From: Bacillota bacterium
GTDB taxonomy: Bacteria > Bacillota > Clostridia > Christensenellales > UMGS416
Assembly (NCBI GenBank): GCA_023410875.1
Contig: JAEYPH010000019.1
Location: 1 to 64,000, forward strand
DNA length: 64,000 nucleotides
Direction: 5' to 3'
The position numbers were made by a program, and so were the translations under genes. Each line of letters begins with the position of its first letter. Position 1 is the first letter of the stretch. The notes under the pieces were generated by a model. The model was not told the DNA's origin, did no database searches, and was given only the letters and a program-made list of their open reading frames with translations. Shown piece after piece: positions 26,130 to 34,523 of the stretch.

Positions 26130-26252
26130 ATAAATTGTATGGCTATACCGACTGCTGCGCCACCGGTTGGGGGTACAGGGAAACACTGCCTAAACGCACC
26201 ACGGGGGCAGCGGGCCCTCCCCTGGCCGCCCGCATGCCCCCGACCCATGGCG

Positions 26253-26768
26253 TCATTGCACCGGTATGATCTTGATATTCTCCGCCTTTTCGCCGGTCTG
26301 CGTGCGGGCGATGTCCAATATCTTGGCGACCTCGGCGTCGGTCAGTTCCGCCTTGCCGATCATGATGCTGACTGTGCCCGGCGCGTACAGAGCGGCTGCC
26401 TTGTCGAAGCCCTGGGCCTTGAGCAGCGACTCCATGGCCAGCTCCTTTTCCATGGATGTGGCGATGGTCAGCTTCTCCTGCTTGGCAGTCTTGAGCGTCT
26501 CGGCGTCGGTCTTGTCATCGTTGATCAGGGAGTCCAGATACTTGAGCTCGTCGGCGCGGTCCTGCTCCCGGTTGGTCACATAGTCCACGAAGAAGTTTCC
26601 CGTGGTCACCGAGCCGGTGTCGGTCTGCACGACGGCGGAGGCGCTGGGCTTGGGCGACTTTCCGGGCGTTACCTTGCCCTTGTTGAACTGGTAGTTGAGG
26701 ATGGGAGCGGCGATCAGCAGGACCGCCAGCCCCGCCAGTACGATGATGCGCTGCTTGGCCGATGTCAT
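26253..26768 (-). CDS. spoIIIAH: Stage III sporulation protein SpoIIIAH
   Basis: A 171-residue protein with an N-terminal membrane span (residues 7-24), a Pro/Ser-rich linker, and the SpoIIIAH/EscJ-like ring domain: FFVDYVTNREQDRADELKYLDSLIND, MESLLKAQGFDKAAALY and ELTDAEVAKILDIARTQTG. It forms the mother-cell side of the channel with forespore SpoIIQ. AAGGAGGG precedes the ATG, which overlaps the spoIIIAG stop. Confidence 0.92.
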   Translation of the reverse strand: MTSAKQRIIVLAGLAVLLIAAPILNYQFNKGKVTPGKSPKPSASAVVQTDTGSVTTGNFFVDYVTNREQDRADELKYLDSLINDDKTDAETLKTAKQEKLTIATSMEKELAMESLLKAQGFDKAAALYAPGTVSIMIGKAELTDAEVAKILDIARTQTGEKAENIKIIPVQ

Positions 26769-27352
26769 GGGGTTCCCTCCTTATGATTTGATGTATCCAT
26801 CGGGAGCACCTCGATGCGGTTGGCCGGCAGTTGGAGCGCGACCTGCACTGCAGCCGCCAGCCTCAACCGCACCTCCAGCGCCGATGCGCCCTCCGCCACC
26901 ACCAAAACGCCTAGCACCTCCGGCTCCTTCTGCGTGAGAACCATCGGCTCGGTCCCATTCTTCCCTTGTATGACCACGGGTTCGCGGTTCTCCGTCGTGG
27001 ATACGGTGTGGCTTTCCGTGCCGGAGCTGCCGCCGTCGGATGTGTTTTTCTGCGTATCCACGCTCATGGCCGGCACGATTTCCGGCCCTGTGGCATAGGC
27101 GACAAACACCTGTACGTTTCCCGCGTTCTCAATTTGGCCCAGAATGCTCTGCAGCCGGACTTCCAGGCTGTCCGACGTCTGCGACGCCGGCTTCGATTCG
27201 TCCAGAGCCGCCTCCTGCGGGGCCGGCGTCAGGCTGCTGGTGAAGATCGTGATCAGCAGCGCCACCGCCGTCACGCCGGCGATGACCAGCGTAAGGTTGT
27301 TCTCCTTGCGCAGGAACTGCTTGATCTTTTCCAGAATGCCGCTCTTGTCCAT
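26765..27352 (-). CDS. spoIIIAG: Stage III sporulation protein SpoIIIAG
   Basis: A 195-residue protein with one N-terminal membrane span (residues 21-40), an acidic linker, and the SpoIIIAG ring-building domain: LGQIENAGNVQVFVAY, then a Ser/Thr-rich insertion, and PEVLGVLVVAEGASALEVRLRLAAAVQVALQLPANRIEVLPM. It forms a large ring in the outer forespore membrane. The start at 27352 (MDKSGILEKIK) follows AGGGGAAGG; the frame runs further upstream without support. The usual spoIIIAA-AF genes are not upstream; a cupin gene and serS are there instead. Confidence 0.92.
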   Translation of the reverse strand: MDKSGILEKIKQFLRKENNLTLVIAGVTAVALLITIFTSSLTPAPQEAALDESKPASQTSDSLEVRLQSILGQIENAGNVQVFVAYATGPEIVPAMSVDTQKNTSDGGSSGTESHTVSTTENREPVVIQGKNGTEPMVLTQKEPEVLGVLVVAEGASALEVRLRLAAAVQVALQLPANRIEVLPMDTSNHKEGTP

Positions 27353-27459
27353 GGTCCTTCCCCTCGTGAGCATACTCCATACAAACCTATGCGCATGCAG
27401 GCGGCGGATATTCCAGCCATACACAGAAAACCAATGGGCGATATGTGTGCCTGTGCTGG

Positions 27460-27488
27460 ATTGTATGTATGCAACTCCCCAAACATGC
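27460..27488 (-). promoter_or_regulatory. Sigma-E-type promoter of spoIIIAG-spoIIIAH
   Basis: On the minus strand GCATGTT (27482-27488) matches six of seven positions of the sigma-E -35 (KMATATT). After a 14-base spacer comes CATACAAT (27460-27467), a perfect sigma-E -10. It lies about 100 bases before spoIIIAG, which sigma-E controls in Bacillus. Confidence 0.65.
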
Positions 27489-27499
27489 AATATAAACAT

Positions 27500-27527
27500 G
27501 AAAAAAGGACAGCCAGTCGGCCGTCCT
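27500..27527 (-). terminator. Terminator after the cupin gene
   Basis: On the minus strand AGGACGGCC/GGCTGTCCT (one mismatch) is followed by TTTTTT. It lies 22 bases past the cupin stop and separates serS-cupin transcription from spoIIIAG. Confidence 0.8.
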
Positions 27528-27548
27528 CTTCGGGTTCAATGGTATGTG

Positions 27549-27890
27549 TTACACAGGTTTTGCGAAGATCGGGTTGCTCGGGTTGGGGCTCAGCGTTACA
27601 TGCAGCGAGAGCTTCTCGTGCACCGAAGGAATGCCGAAGACATCCTCCCCGGCCACGATGAGCGTCCGCAGCGCCGCAAGCTCTTGGGCCTGGCCGTTCA
27701 CGCTGAACGTGGCGCTGCCCTGCAGCACCGTGGCGATCAGCGTGGAATGTTCATGGCGGTGTTCGGGTATCGTCTGACCGGGCATCAGGTTTAGCACGAA
27801 GCACAGCACATCCGGCGTGTCCAGCACGATCTTCTTGGTCAGTGAAGTCTCATTGTGAACCATGAATTCCTTAAGGTCATGAACTTCCAT
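27549..27890 (-). CDS. Small cupin-domain protein
   Basis: A 113-residue single cupin domain. Motif 1 is PGQTIPEHRHEHSTLIATVLQG (His residues for metal binding) and motif 2 is the weaker GEDVFGIPSVHEKLSLHVTL. No further domain is present, so the ligand is unknown. AAGGAG precedes the ATG. It is 30 bases downstream of serS on the same strand and could be read from the T-box transcript. Confidence 0.8.
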   Translation of the reverse strand: MEVHDLKEFMVHNETSLTKKIVLDTPDVLCFVLNLMPGQTIPEHRHEHSTLIATVLQGSATFSVNGQAQELAALRTLIVAGEDVFGIPSVHEKLSLHVTLSPNPSNPIFAKPV

Positions 27891-27920
27891 GGGGCATGCT
27901 CCTTTCTTTTGGAGATGCCT

Positions 27921-29198
27921 CTATTTTACCACAGGACGGAGCACTTCACACCCCAGCCACTTCTGCAGCGGCGCAGGCACGGCCACGGAACCGTCGGCGC
28001 GCTGGTGCTGCTCCAGTATGGCCGGCAGAATGCGCGAGGTGGCCAGGCCGCTGCCGTTGAGCGTGTGGATGAAGTCCACCTTTTTGTCGGCCTCTCGGCG
28101 ATAGCGCATGCGGCCGCGGCGGGCCTGGTATTCGTGGGCGTTGGAGACCGAGCTTACCTCCTTGTATTCGTTCATCGACGGCAGCCACACCTCGATGTCA
28201 TAGGTCGTGGCCATGCTGGCGCTGCAATCGCCCGCCGCCAGCTTGCTCAGGTGGTAGTGCAGACCCAGGCCCTGCACCAGCTTCTCGGCCTTGGCGATCA
28301 GCTCCTCAAAGGCGGCTTTGGAGCCCTCCGGCGTTGTGAATTGGAACATCTCGACCTTGTTGAACTGATGCCCGCGGATCATGCCGCGCTCGTTGGCGCG
28401 GTAGCTGCCGGCCTCGCGGCGATAGCAAGGCGTATAGGCGAACAGCTTCTTGGGCAGCGCGCTCTCGGGCAGAATCTCGTCGCGGTAAAGGTTGACCAGC
28501 GCCGTCTCCGCCGTGGGCAGCAGAAAGGCCATGCGGTCCTCCCGCAGGCGGAAGACATCCTCCTCGAACTTGGGGAACTGCCCGGCGGTGAATCCGCACT
28601 CCCAGTTGAGGATGTGGGGCGGCAGGATGAACTCGTAGCCGTCGGCCAGGTGGCTCTCCACGAAGTAGTTGAGCAGCGCCCACTCGATGCGGGCGCCCAG
28701 CCCGGTATACAGCCAGAAGCCGTTGCCGCCCATCTTGACGCCGCGCTCATAATCGATGAGCCCCAGCGACAGCTCCAGCTCCACATGGTCCTTGGGTTTG
28801 AAGTCCAAAGCCGGTTTTGCGCCAAAGGTGCGCACCACAGCGTTGGCCTCCTTGCCGCCGGCCACCACATCGTCGGCGGGCAGGTTGGGCAGCGCCGCCA
28901 CGAAGGTGTCGATGCGATCCTCCACGGCCTTGAGCTCACCGTCCAGCTCCTTGATGCGCTCGTTGATCGCCCGGCTCTGCTCCAGCAGGCCTTCCACATC
29001 CTCGCCGCGTTTCTTGGCGGCGGGCACTTCCTTGGAGATACGGTTGCGCTCGGCCTTGAGCTGCTCGGCCTCCAGGATCACGGCGCGGCGGCGCTCGTCC
29101 CAGCTCAAAAAGTCCGTAAAGTCCACGTCGTATTGGCGCTTGGCCAGCGCGGCCTTCACGTAATCGGGGTTGGTGCGGATCAATGCGATGTCCAGCAT
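27921..29198 (-). CDS. serS: Seryl-tRNA synthetase
   Basis: A 425-residue class II synthetase. It has the N-terminal coiled-coil arm (about residues 30-100), motif 2 with CYRREAGSYRANERGMIRGHQF, the serine-specific LAAGDCSASMATTYDIEVW, and motif 3 TLNGSGLATSRILPAILE. AAGGAGG precedes the ATG at 29198. The preceding T-box explains its regulation. Confidence 0.97.
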   Translation of the reverse strand: MLDIALIRTNPDYVKAALAKRQYDVDFTDFLSWDERRRAVILEAEQLKAERNRISKEVPAAKKRGEDVEGLLEQSRAINERIKELDGELKAVEDRIDTFVAALPNLPADDVVAGGKEANAVVRTFGAKPALDFKPKDHVELELSLGLIDYERGVKMGGNGFWLYTGLGARIEWALLNYFVESHLADGYEFILPPHILNWECGFTAGQFPKFEEDVFRLREDRMAFLLPTAETALVNLYRDEILPESALPKKLFAYTPCYRREAGSYRANERGMIRGHQFNKVEMFQFTTPEGSKAAFEELIAKAEKLVQGLGLHYHLSKLAAGDCSASMATTYDIEVWLPSMNEYKEVSSVSNAHEYQARRGRMRYRREADKKVDFIHTLNGSGLATSRILPAILEQHQRADGSVAVPAPLQKWLGCEVLRPVVK

Positions 29199-29218
29199 GT
29201 CAGTTCCTCCTTCTGCAT

Positions 29219-29251
29219 AAAAAACGTCCCGATGGAATACCCATCGGGACG
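29219..29251 (-). terminator. T-box attenuator terminator of serS
   Basis: On the minus strand CGTCCCGATGGG and its partner CCATCGGGACG form a stable stem followed by TTTTTT, 20 bases before the serS start. The T-box sequence just upstream can pair into the alternative antiterminator. Confidence 0.9.
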
Positions 29252-29437
29252 GTGCAAACCGCGGTGCCACCCGGCTTCTCCGCACAGCGGAGCTCTCATT
29301 TGGCTGTAACGGGCCTGCCCGCGGTGCTCCTCGCCCCAAGGCTCCGGGATGGAAAGGCTCGCCCGCGCACCGGCTTGCACCACCCGCCGGTTCTCTGCGC
29401 CGCGCAACGGCCATGTTTCCCTTCACTGCCTGATATT
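29219..29437 (-). ncRNA. T-box leader (serine) of serS
   Basis: A 219-nt leader on the minus strand. The conserved T-box GGGTGGCACCGCGG is complete (29259-29272). Further upstream AGAGAACCGGCGGGTGGTGC is the usual Stem I region, and TTTCCATCCCGGAG around the specifier loop is compatible with a UCC serine specifier. A terminator ends the leader. Uncharged tRNA-Ser would stabilise the antiterminator and allow serS expression. Confidence 0.93.
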
Positions 29438-29443
29438 GCTGCC

Positions 29444-29472
29444 ATTATAGTATAAACCGATGGCCGTTGCAA
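29444..29472 (-). promoter_or_regulatory. serS T-box promoter
   Basis: On the minus strand TTGCAA (29467-29472), 17-base spacer, TATAAT (29444-29449). Confidence 0.75.
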
Positions 29473-29485
29473 TACGCGATTGCAG

Positions 29486-29926
29486 TCACTTCTGCGGCGT
29501 CATCTTGATCGACATCAGCAGTTTGTAGTCCTGTAAATCCGAATCGTTGCGGATATCGAACATCATCCATTTGCCCATCTTCATATAGTCCTGGGCGCTG
29601 CCATACCGGGCTCGCATCTGCGGCGACAGATGGTTCATCAGCATTCCCATCTCTGTTTCATGTTTATAGCTGATGACGATGAAGACGGAGAAGAAGCCTT
29701 CGTCGGGGTAGAGCGTGCCGAAGGACTGCCCGCTTTTCTGAAACTTGACGTTCCAGCCGGGCTTGCCGGAACAGGTGCTGTAAGTCATTTTCGGCTTTGA
29801 GCGGTATGCGGAATCCATGTAATCGAACAGCGACTGCCACAGCCGCTTGCCTTCCCCGCCGATGTAATCCGCCATGGCGTCAAAGCTGGGCTGAACGGTT
29901 TGTGGATACAACTCATTCCAATCCAT
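29486..29926 (-). CDS. DUF3788 family protein
   Basis: A 146-residue soluble protein with the DUF3788 pattern: CSGKPGWNVKFQKSGQSFGTLYPDEGFFSVFIVI in two strands and the MKMGKWMMFDIRNDSDLQDYKLLMSIK ending. The function of the family is unknown; its fold resembles DUF1801/YdhG-like proteins. AAGGAG nine bases upstream favours the second ATG (29926). Same strand and 19 bases downstream of the small gene at 29946. Confidence 0.8.
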   Translation of the reverse strand: MDWNELYPQTVQPSFDAMADYIGGEGKRLWQSLFDYMDSAYRSKPKMTYSTCSGKPGWNVKFQKSGQSFGTLYPDEGFFSVFIVISYKHETEMGMLMNHLSPQMRARYGSAQDYMKMGKWMMFDIRNDSDLQDYKLLMSIKMTPQK

Positions 29927-29945
29927 TGTCCGCATCTCCTTTGCT

Positions 29946-30179
29946 TCATAGGTCGTCTAATCTTTTGGTGTATTTCTCGACATCAAATGACTGTTTATCC
30001 TTCAGAATAAAATATATATCTTCGATCAGCACAGCCCCTATCATTTCTTTTGCTTCCTTTTCCGTATAACCGGAAGAAACAAGCCGCTTAAAAGTACGGC
30101 CCGTACATTGCGGATCATCCATTTTTATTTGATTTTCTACAATCTCTAAGATAGCAAACTTCAACCTGTCATTCGACAT
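29946..30179 (-). CDS. Small hypothetical protein
   Basis: A 77-residue, charged helical protein (LKFAILEIVENQIKMDDP..., EKEAKEMIGAVLIEDIYFILKD). I do not recognise a named family with certainty; it resembles short clostridial proteins of unknown function. AAAGGTG precedes the ATG. It is noticeably more AT-rich than its neighbours. It is upstream of the DUF3788 gene and probably co-transcribed. Confidence 0.65.
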   Translation of the reverse strand: MSNDRLKFAILEIVENQIKMDDPQCTGRTFKRLVSSGYTEKEAKEMIGAVLIEDIYFILKDKQSFDVEKYTKRLDDL

Positions 30180-30363
30180 ACATTTTCACCTTTGCTTCAT
30201 TCGTGTTCGATAACCCAACACCATCTGCCAACAGTATACTGCATTACGCCGCCTTCGCACAGACTATGAACGAATGTAACTCAGGTCACATAACCGGCAC
30301 AGCTACGCCATTACAATGAAACATGCGATTGCATTGATAAAAAAACATCAAGGAGAGAACAAC

Positions 30364-32835
30364 ATGAAGGTACTCATCGTGGGCGGCGTGGCCGGGGGCG
30401 CCAGTTGCGCGGCCAGGCTGCGGCGGTTGGACGAGCACGCCGAAATCATACTGATCGAACGCGGGGAGTACATCTCCTTTGCAAACTGCGGCCTGCCCTA
30501 TCACATCAGCGGCGTCATCGCCGATGAGGACGACCTGCTGCTGCAAACGCCGCAGAGCTTCCAGAAGCGCTTCGCCATTGAGGTGCGCACGGAAACCGAG
30601 GCGCTGGCCGTGGACGCCGCGCAAAAGACGCTGCACCTCAAGGACCTGGCCACCGGCCGCGAGTATGCCGAGAGCTATGACGCGCTGGTGCTGGCCCCCG
30701 GCGCCGAGCCCATCCGCCCGCCGCTGCCGGGGCTCAACAGCTCTAAGGTCTACACATTGCGTAACATTCCCGACATGCAGCGCATCATCGGCATCGCCCG
30801 CGGCGCGCAGCGCGTCGTCGTGATCGGCGGCGGCTACATCGGCATCGAAGTGGCCGACAACCTGCGGGAGCTGGGCTTGGAAGTGGACATCGTGGAGCTG
30901 GCCGACCACATCGTCGGGCCGTTGGACGTGGAGATGGCCAACCTGCTGACGCCGGTGCTGTGCAACCACGGCGTGGGCCTGCGCTTGGGCGACGGCATCG
31001 CCGCCGTGCGCGAGCAAGAGAACGGCATCGTCGTAGTGCTGGGCAGCGGCGCGGAGATCCCCTGCGATTTCGCCGTAATGGGCATCGGCGTACGCCCGGA
31101 GACTGCGCTGGCCAAGTCCGCCGGCTGCGTCATCGGCGCTACGGGAGCCATCGTCGTGGATGAGGGCATGCACACCAGCGTGCCGGGCATCTACGCCGTG
31201 GGCGACGCCATAGAGGTGCGCGACTTCGTAAGCCACGAGGTCGCCCGCATTCCGCTGGCCGGCCCCGCCAACCGCCAGGGCCGCATCGCCGCCGACAACA
31301 TCGCCGGCCGCAATGCAGCCTATCGCGACACACTGGGCGCGGCGGTGCTCAAGGTGTTCGACCACACGGTGGCCATGGTGGGCAACAACGAGCGCCAGCT
31401 CAAGGCCCGCGGCGTGGAGTATGACAAGGTCTACACCCACTCAGGCTCCCACGCCGGCTACTACCCCGGCGCTCGGCCCATCTCGCTCAAGCTGCTCTTC
31501 GAGAAGCCCTCGGGCAAGCTGTTGGGCGCTCAGGCCATCGGCCTGGAGGGCGTGGACAAACGCATCGACGTGCTGGCCACGGCCATGCGCGCCGGCATGA
31601 CGGTGTTCGATCTGGAGCACCTGGAGCTCTCCTATGCGCCGCCCTACTCCTCGGCCAAGGACCCGGTGAACGTTGCAGGCTTCGTGGCGGCCAACCTGCT
31701 GCGCGGCGATATGCCCGCCTTGCACTGGCACGAAATTGCCGGATACGACCATTCCCAGGTGATGCTGGTGGACGTGCGCACGCCGCAGGAATACGCCGCC
31801 GGCACCGTGGAGGACGCTGTGAACATCCCGCTGGACGACCTGCGCAGCCGACTGGATGAGCTGCCGAAGGACAAGGAGATTTGGGTGCACTGCCAGGTGG
31901 GCCTGCGCGGATACTTGGCGGTGCGCACGTTGATGCAGCACGGCTACCGCGCCCGCAACCTGGTGGGCGGCTACAAGACCTGGAAAACCGCCACCGGCGG
32001 CGCGCCCGCCGCGCCCAACCGGCGCGCGCCCCTGCCCTGCGGCGCCGACGCCGACGAGACCAACGATCGCGGCGAGCTCAAGAATGTACCGGAGGAAACC
32101 ATGGAGTTTAAGCATGTTGTTGACGCCCGCGGCCTGCAGTGCCCCGGCCCCATCATGAGCACGTTCCAGGCGCTGGAAGGCCTGCAGGACGGCGAACGCG
32201 TCCAGGTGCTGGCCACGGACCCCGGCTTTGCAGCGGACATCGGCGCGTGGTGCCGACGCACCGGCAACACGCTGGAGAGCAACGAGTTCAAGAACGGCAG
32301 CTATATCTGCACCATCCGCAAGGGCACAACCGGCGAGCCGCAGCAGGCCAAAGCCGGCTTCTGCAGCAACGACAAGACCATGGTCGTATTCTCGGGAGAC
32401 CTGGATAAGGCTCTGGCCTCCTTCATCATCGCCAACGGAGCGGCGGCCATGGGGCGCAAGGTCACGATGTTCTTCACCTTCTGGGGCCTGAACATCCTGC
32501 GCAAGTCCCAGAGGGTCAGGGTGTCCAAGGATTCCTTTGGCCGCATGTTTGGCGCCATGATGCCCCGGGGCACGGGCAAACTGGGCCTATCCAAGATGAA
32601 CATGCTGGGTATGGGTCCGGCGATGATCCGCTTCATTATGGGCAAGAAGAGCGTTTCCCCTCTGGACGACCTGATCGCCCAGGCCAAACGCAACGGCGTC
32701 AAGATGATCGCATGCTCCATGTCCATGGACATCATGGGGCTAAAGGCCGAGGAGTTCATCGACGGTGTGGAAATCGCCGGCGTGGCCAGCTATCTGGCCG
32801 CGGCGGAGGAAGCGGATACCAACTTGTTTATATAA
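30364..32835 (+). CDS. CoA-disulfide-reductase-like flavoprotein fused to rhodanese, TusA and DsrE-like domains
   Basis: An 823-residue protein with four modules. Residues 1-450: FAD/NAD(P)H oxidoreductase with GGVAGGASCAARLRR and the CoADR active-site Cys42 in SFANCGLPYH. About 460-550: rhodanese with Cys510 in VHCQVGLRGY. About 580-655: TusA/SirA with Cys593 in GLQCPGPI. About 665-823: DsrE-family sulfur-carrier domain starting at KTMVVFSGDLDKAL. Each module handles sulfane sulfur, so the protein probably reduces or relays persulfides in the cytoplasm. AAGGAG sets the start at 30364. A strong GGAGG precedes an internal ATG at 32101, exactly where the TusA domain begins. Confidence 0.9.
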   Translation: MKVLIVGGVAGGASCAARLRRLDEHAEIILIERGEYISFANCGLPYHISGVIADEDDLLLQTPQSFQKRFAIEVRTETEALAVDAAQKTLHLKDLATGREYAESYDALVLAPGAEPIRPPLPGLNSSKVYTLRNIPDMQRIIGIARGAQRVVVIGGGYIGIEVADNLRELGLEVDIVELADHIVGPLDVEMANLLTPVLCNHGVGLRLGDGIAAVREQENGIVVVLGSGAEIPCDFAVMGIGVRPETALAKSAGCVIGATGAIVVDEGMHTSVPGIYAVGDAIEVRDFVSHEVARIPLAGPANRQGRIAADNIAGRNAAYRDTLGAAVLKVFDHTVAMVGNNERQLKARGVEYDKVYTHSGSHAGYYPGARPISLKLLFEKPSGKLLGAQAIGLEGVDKRIDVLATAMRAGMTVFDLEHLELSYAPPYSSAKDPVNVAGFVAANLLRGDMPALHWHEIAGYDHSQVMLVDVRTPQEYAAGTVEDAVNIPLDDLRSRLDELPKDKEIWVHCQVGLRGYLAVRTLMQHGYRARNLVGGYKTWKTATGGAPAAPNRRAPLPCGADADETNDRGELKNVPEETMEFKHVVDARGLQCPGPIMSTFQALEGLQDGERVQVLATDPGFAADIGAWCRRTGNTLESNEFKNGSYICTIRKGTTGEPQQAKAGFCSNDKTMVVFSGDLDKALASFIIANGAAAMGRKVTMFFTFWGLNILRKSQRVRVSKDSFGRMFGAMMPRGTGKLGLSKMNMLGMGPAMIRFIMGKKSVSPLDDLIAQAKRNGVKMIACSMSMDIMGLKAEEFIDGVEIAGVASYLAAAEEADTNLFI
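32091..32103 (+). promoter_or_regulatory. Internal ribosome binding site and start codon before the TusA domain
   Basis: GGAGG (32091-32095) lies five bases before the in-frame ATG at 32101, which begins MEFKHVVDARGLQCPGP, the natural first residues of a TusA domain. A separate 244-residue TusA-DsrE protein could be made from here, or this is the scar of a gene fusion. Confidence 0.5.
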
Positions 32836-32901
32836 CAATACCTTGTTTAGCAAGAGGCTATCGCGTTAGTCGCATAACGGTATCTTTATCCAACAGATGG
32901 G

Positions 32902-32969
32902 CCGAAGGTTTCCAAAGGGCGATCGGAAAGCCCTTTGGTCGCGCCTACAGGCGCGAAATCCTTCCCTTC
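32902..32969 (+). repeat. Dispersed double-hairpin repeat, copy 2
   Basis: CCAAAGGGC/GCCCTTTGG (9 bp) followed by TCGCGCC/GGCGCGA (7 bp, loop TACA). Nearly identical to the minus-strand copy at 19060. It lies 66 bases downstream of the CoADR fusion stop in the same orientation. Confidence 0.85.
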
Positions 32970-33077
32970 TGTAGGAAATATACCTTATGCGCTTAGCGCG
33001 TAGCTCTTTTTTATGCACATTATCTTAACATTCTATGAAAAATAAACAGCGGAATTCTGACGAATGCTGCCTTTGTA

Positions 33078-33106
33078 TTGTTATTCTGTGCCTGCGCCAC
33101 TATAAT
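33078..33106 (+). promoter_or_regulatory. Promoter of the GT4 glycosyltransferase gene
   Basis: TTGTTA (33078-33083), 17-base spacer, TATAAT (33101-33106), 32 bases before the start codon. Confidence 0.6.
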
Positions 33107-33138
33107 GTGGTTGTGAAAACGAGATTGGAGGGGCCTTG

Positions 33139-34518
33139 ATGTACTACGGCGAATTCAACGACTCCTTTCCGCCGCAGACCGACGGCGTCGCCCAGACCAC
33201 ACTCAACTACACCAAGTGGCTCAACGAGATGGCGAGCGTAAGCGCATGCGCCGTGGCGCCTCAGTTTGCCCGTGCGATGGATCACAACTACAATTTCCCG
33301 GTGATCCGCTTCATCTCGATACCGCTGTTTCTGGCCAAGGACTACATGCTGGGCCTGCCGGAGATTGCCTTTCGCACAACCGTCAAGCTGGACAACCTTC
33401 CGCTGGACTTGGTGCACGCCCACTGTCCCTTCGCATCGGGCACGCTGGCGCTGATGACCGCCCGCCGCAAGAATGTACCGCTGGTGGCTACGTTCCATTC
33501 CAAGTTTGCCGACGACTTCGCCCAGCGGCTCAAGATGGAGGCCGCCGGCGAGATCGCCGCGAAGTATGTGGCCACCTTCTTTGCCCAGGCCGACGAGGTG
33601 TGGGCCGTCAACGCCTCCTCGGCGCGCACGCTGGCCAACTATGGCTATCGCGGCCCGGTGAAGGCCATGCCCAACGGATGTGACTTTGACACGCTGCAGC
33701 GCACGCCGCAGATGCGCGCACAGGTGCTGCAGCGCTTTGAGCTCACGGATAAGCCGCTGCTGCTGTTCGTGGGCCGCATGGCCGAGCAGAAGAACATCCC
33801 CATCCTGCTCAAGGCCTTCTCTCATATGCAGACCGACTGCAACCTGATGCTGGTGGGCGACGGCGAACGCCGGGGCAGCTACCGTCGGTTGGCCGAAGAG
33901 CTGGGCGTCGCCTCGCGGGTGCGCTTCCCCGGCACCGTGCAGGACCGTGAGCTGCTGCGCAGCATCTATGCCTCGGCAGACCTTTTTTGCCTGCCCTCCA
34001 TCTATGACAACGCACCGCTGGTCGTGCGGGAGGCCGCAGCCTGCGGCACGCCTTCGGCGCTCATCGAGGGCTCTGATTCCGCCGAAGGCATCGTGGACGG
34101 CGTCAACGGCTTCACCTCGGCATTGGACGTGGTGGCCTATACCCGCACGCTGGACGCAGCCCTAGGCAACCCCGAGCGCCTGCGCGCTGCCGGCGATGAA
34201 GCCCGCAAGACCGTGTACATGAGCTGGCAGACCGTCGTGGGCATCGCCGAGGGGCGCTACCGCGAGGTCATCGCCGAGTACAAGGTTAAGCAGGCCGTTG
34301 CCCGGGGCAAGCGGCGCTATTATTCCATCTCCTCCGTCATCGCTCAGGAGCTGTTCAACAAGCAGGTCGTACGCATACGTTTCACCGGTCACCGCGTCAA
34401 CCGCCTGGCCAAGCGGCAAACCCGCATCGCCCGCGCCCGCACCCAGCGTCTGCAGCATGTCACGCTGATGAAGATCAAGGATCTGCGGTTGTCTATGATG
34501 GACAAGCTTCGCAAATAG
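33139..34518 (+). CDS. Glycosyltransferase family 4
   Basis: A 459-residue GT-B fold enzyme. The N-terminal donor-binding hallmark FPPQTDGVAQTTLNYTKWL is present, then ATFHSKFADDF, PNGCDFD, LLFVGRMAEQKNIPILLKAF, and the C-terminal PSIYDNAPLVVREAAACGTPS with its E-x7-E motif. A basic tail of about 90 residues (RGKRRYYSIS..., KRQTRIARARTQR) may bind acidic lipid. Similar proteins glycosylate diacylglycerol or cell-wall lipids; the acceptor here is unknown. GGAGG sets the ATG at 33139 rather than the TTG one codon earlier. Confidence 0.88.
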   Translation: MYYGEFNDSFPPQTDGVAQTTLNYTKWLNEMASVSACAVAPQFARAMDHNYNFPVIRFISIPLFLAKDYMLGLPEIAFRTTVKLDNLPLDLVHAHCPFASGTLALMTARRKNVPLVATFHSKFADDFAQRLKMEAAGEIAAKYVATFFAQADEVWAVNASSARTLANYGYRGPVKAMPNGCDFDTLQRTPQMRAQVLQRFELTDKPLLLFVGRMAEQKNIPILLKAFSHMQTDCNLMLVGDGERRGSYRRLAEELGVASRVRFPGTVQDRELLRSIYASADLFCLPSIYDNAPLVVREAAACGTPSALIEGSDSAEGIVDGVNGFTSALDVVAYTRTLDAALGNPERLRAAGDEARKTVYMSWQTVVGIAEGRYREVIAEYKVKQAVARGKRRYYSISSVIAQELFNKQVVRIRFTGHRVNRLAKRQTRIARARTQRLQHVTLMKIKDLRLSMMDKLRK

Positions 34519-34523
34519 GGCAC

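Larger units (their letters stand above)
32836..33138. other. Intergenic region between the CoADR fusion and the GT4 gene
   Basis: No coding sequence is seen. It contains copy 2 of the double-hairpin repeat (32902-32969) and the promoter of the glycosyltransferase gene (33078-33106). Confidence 0.6.
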
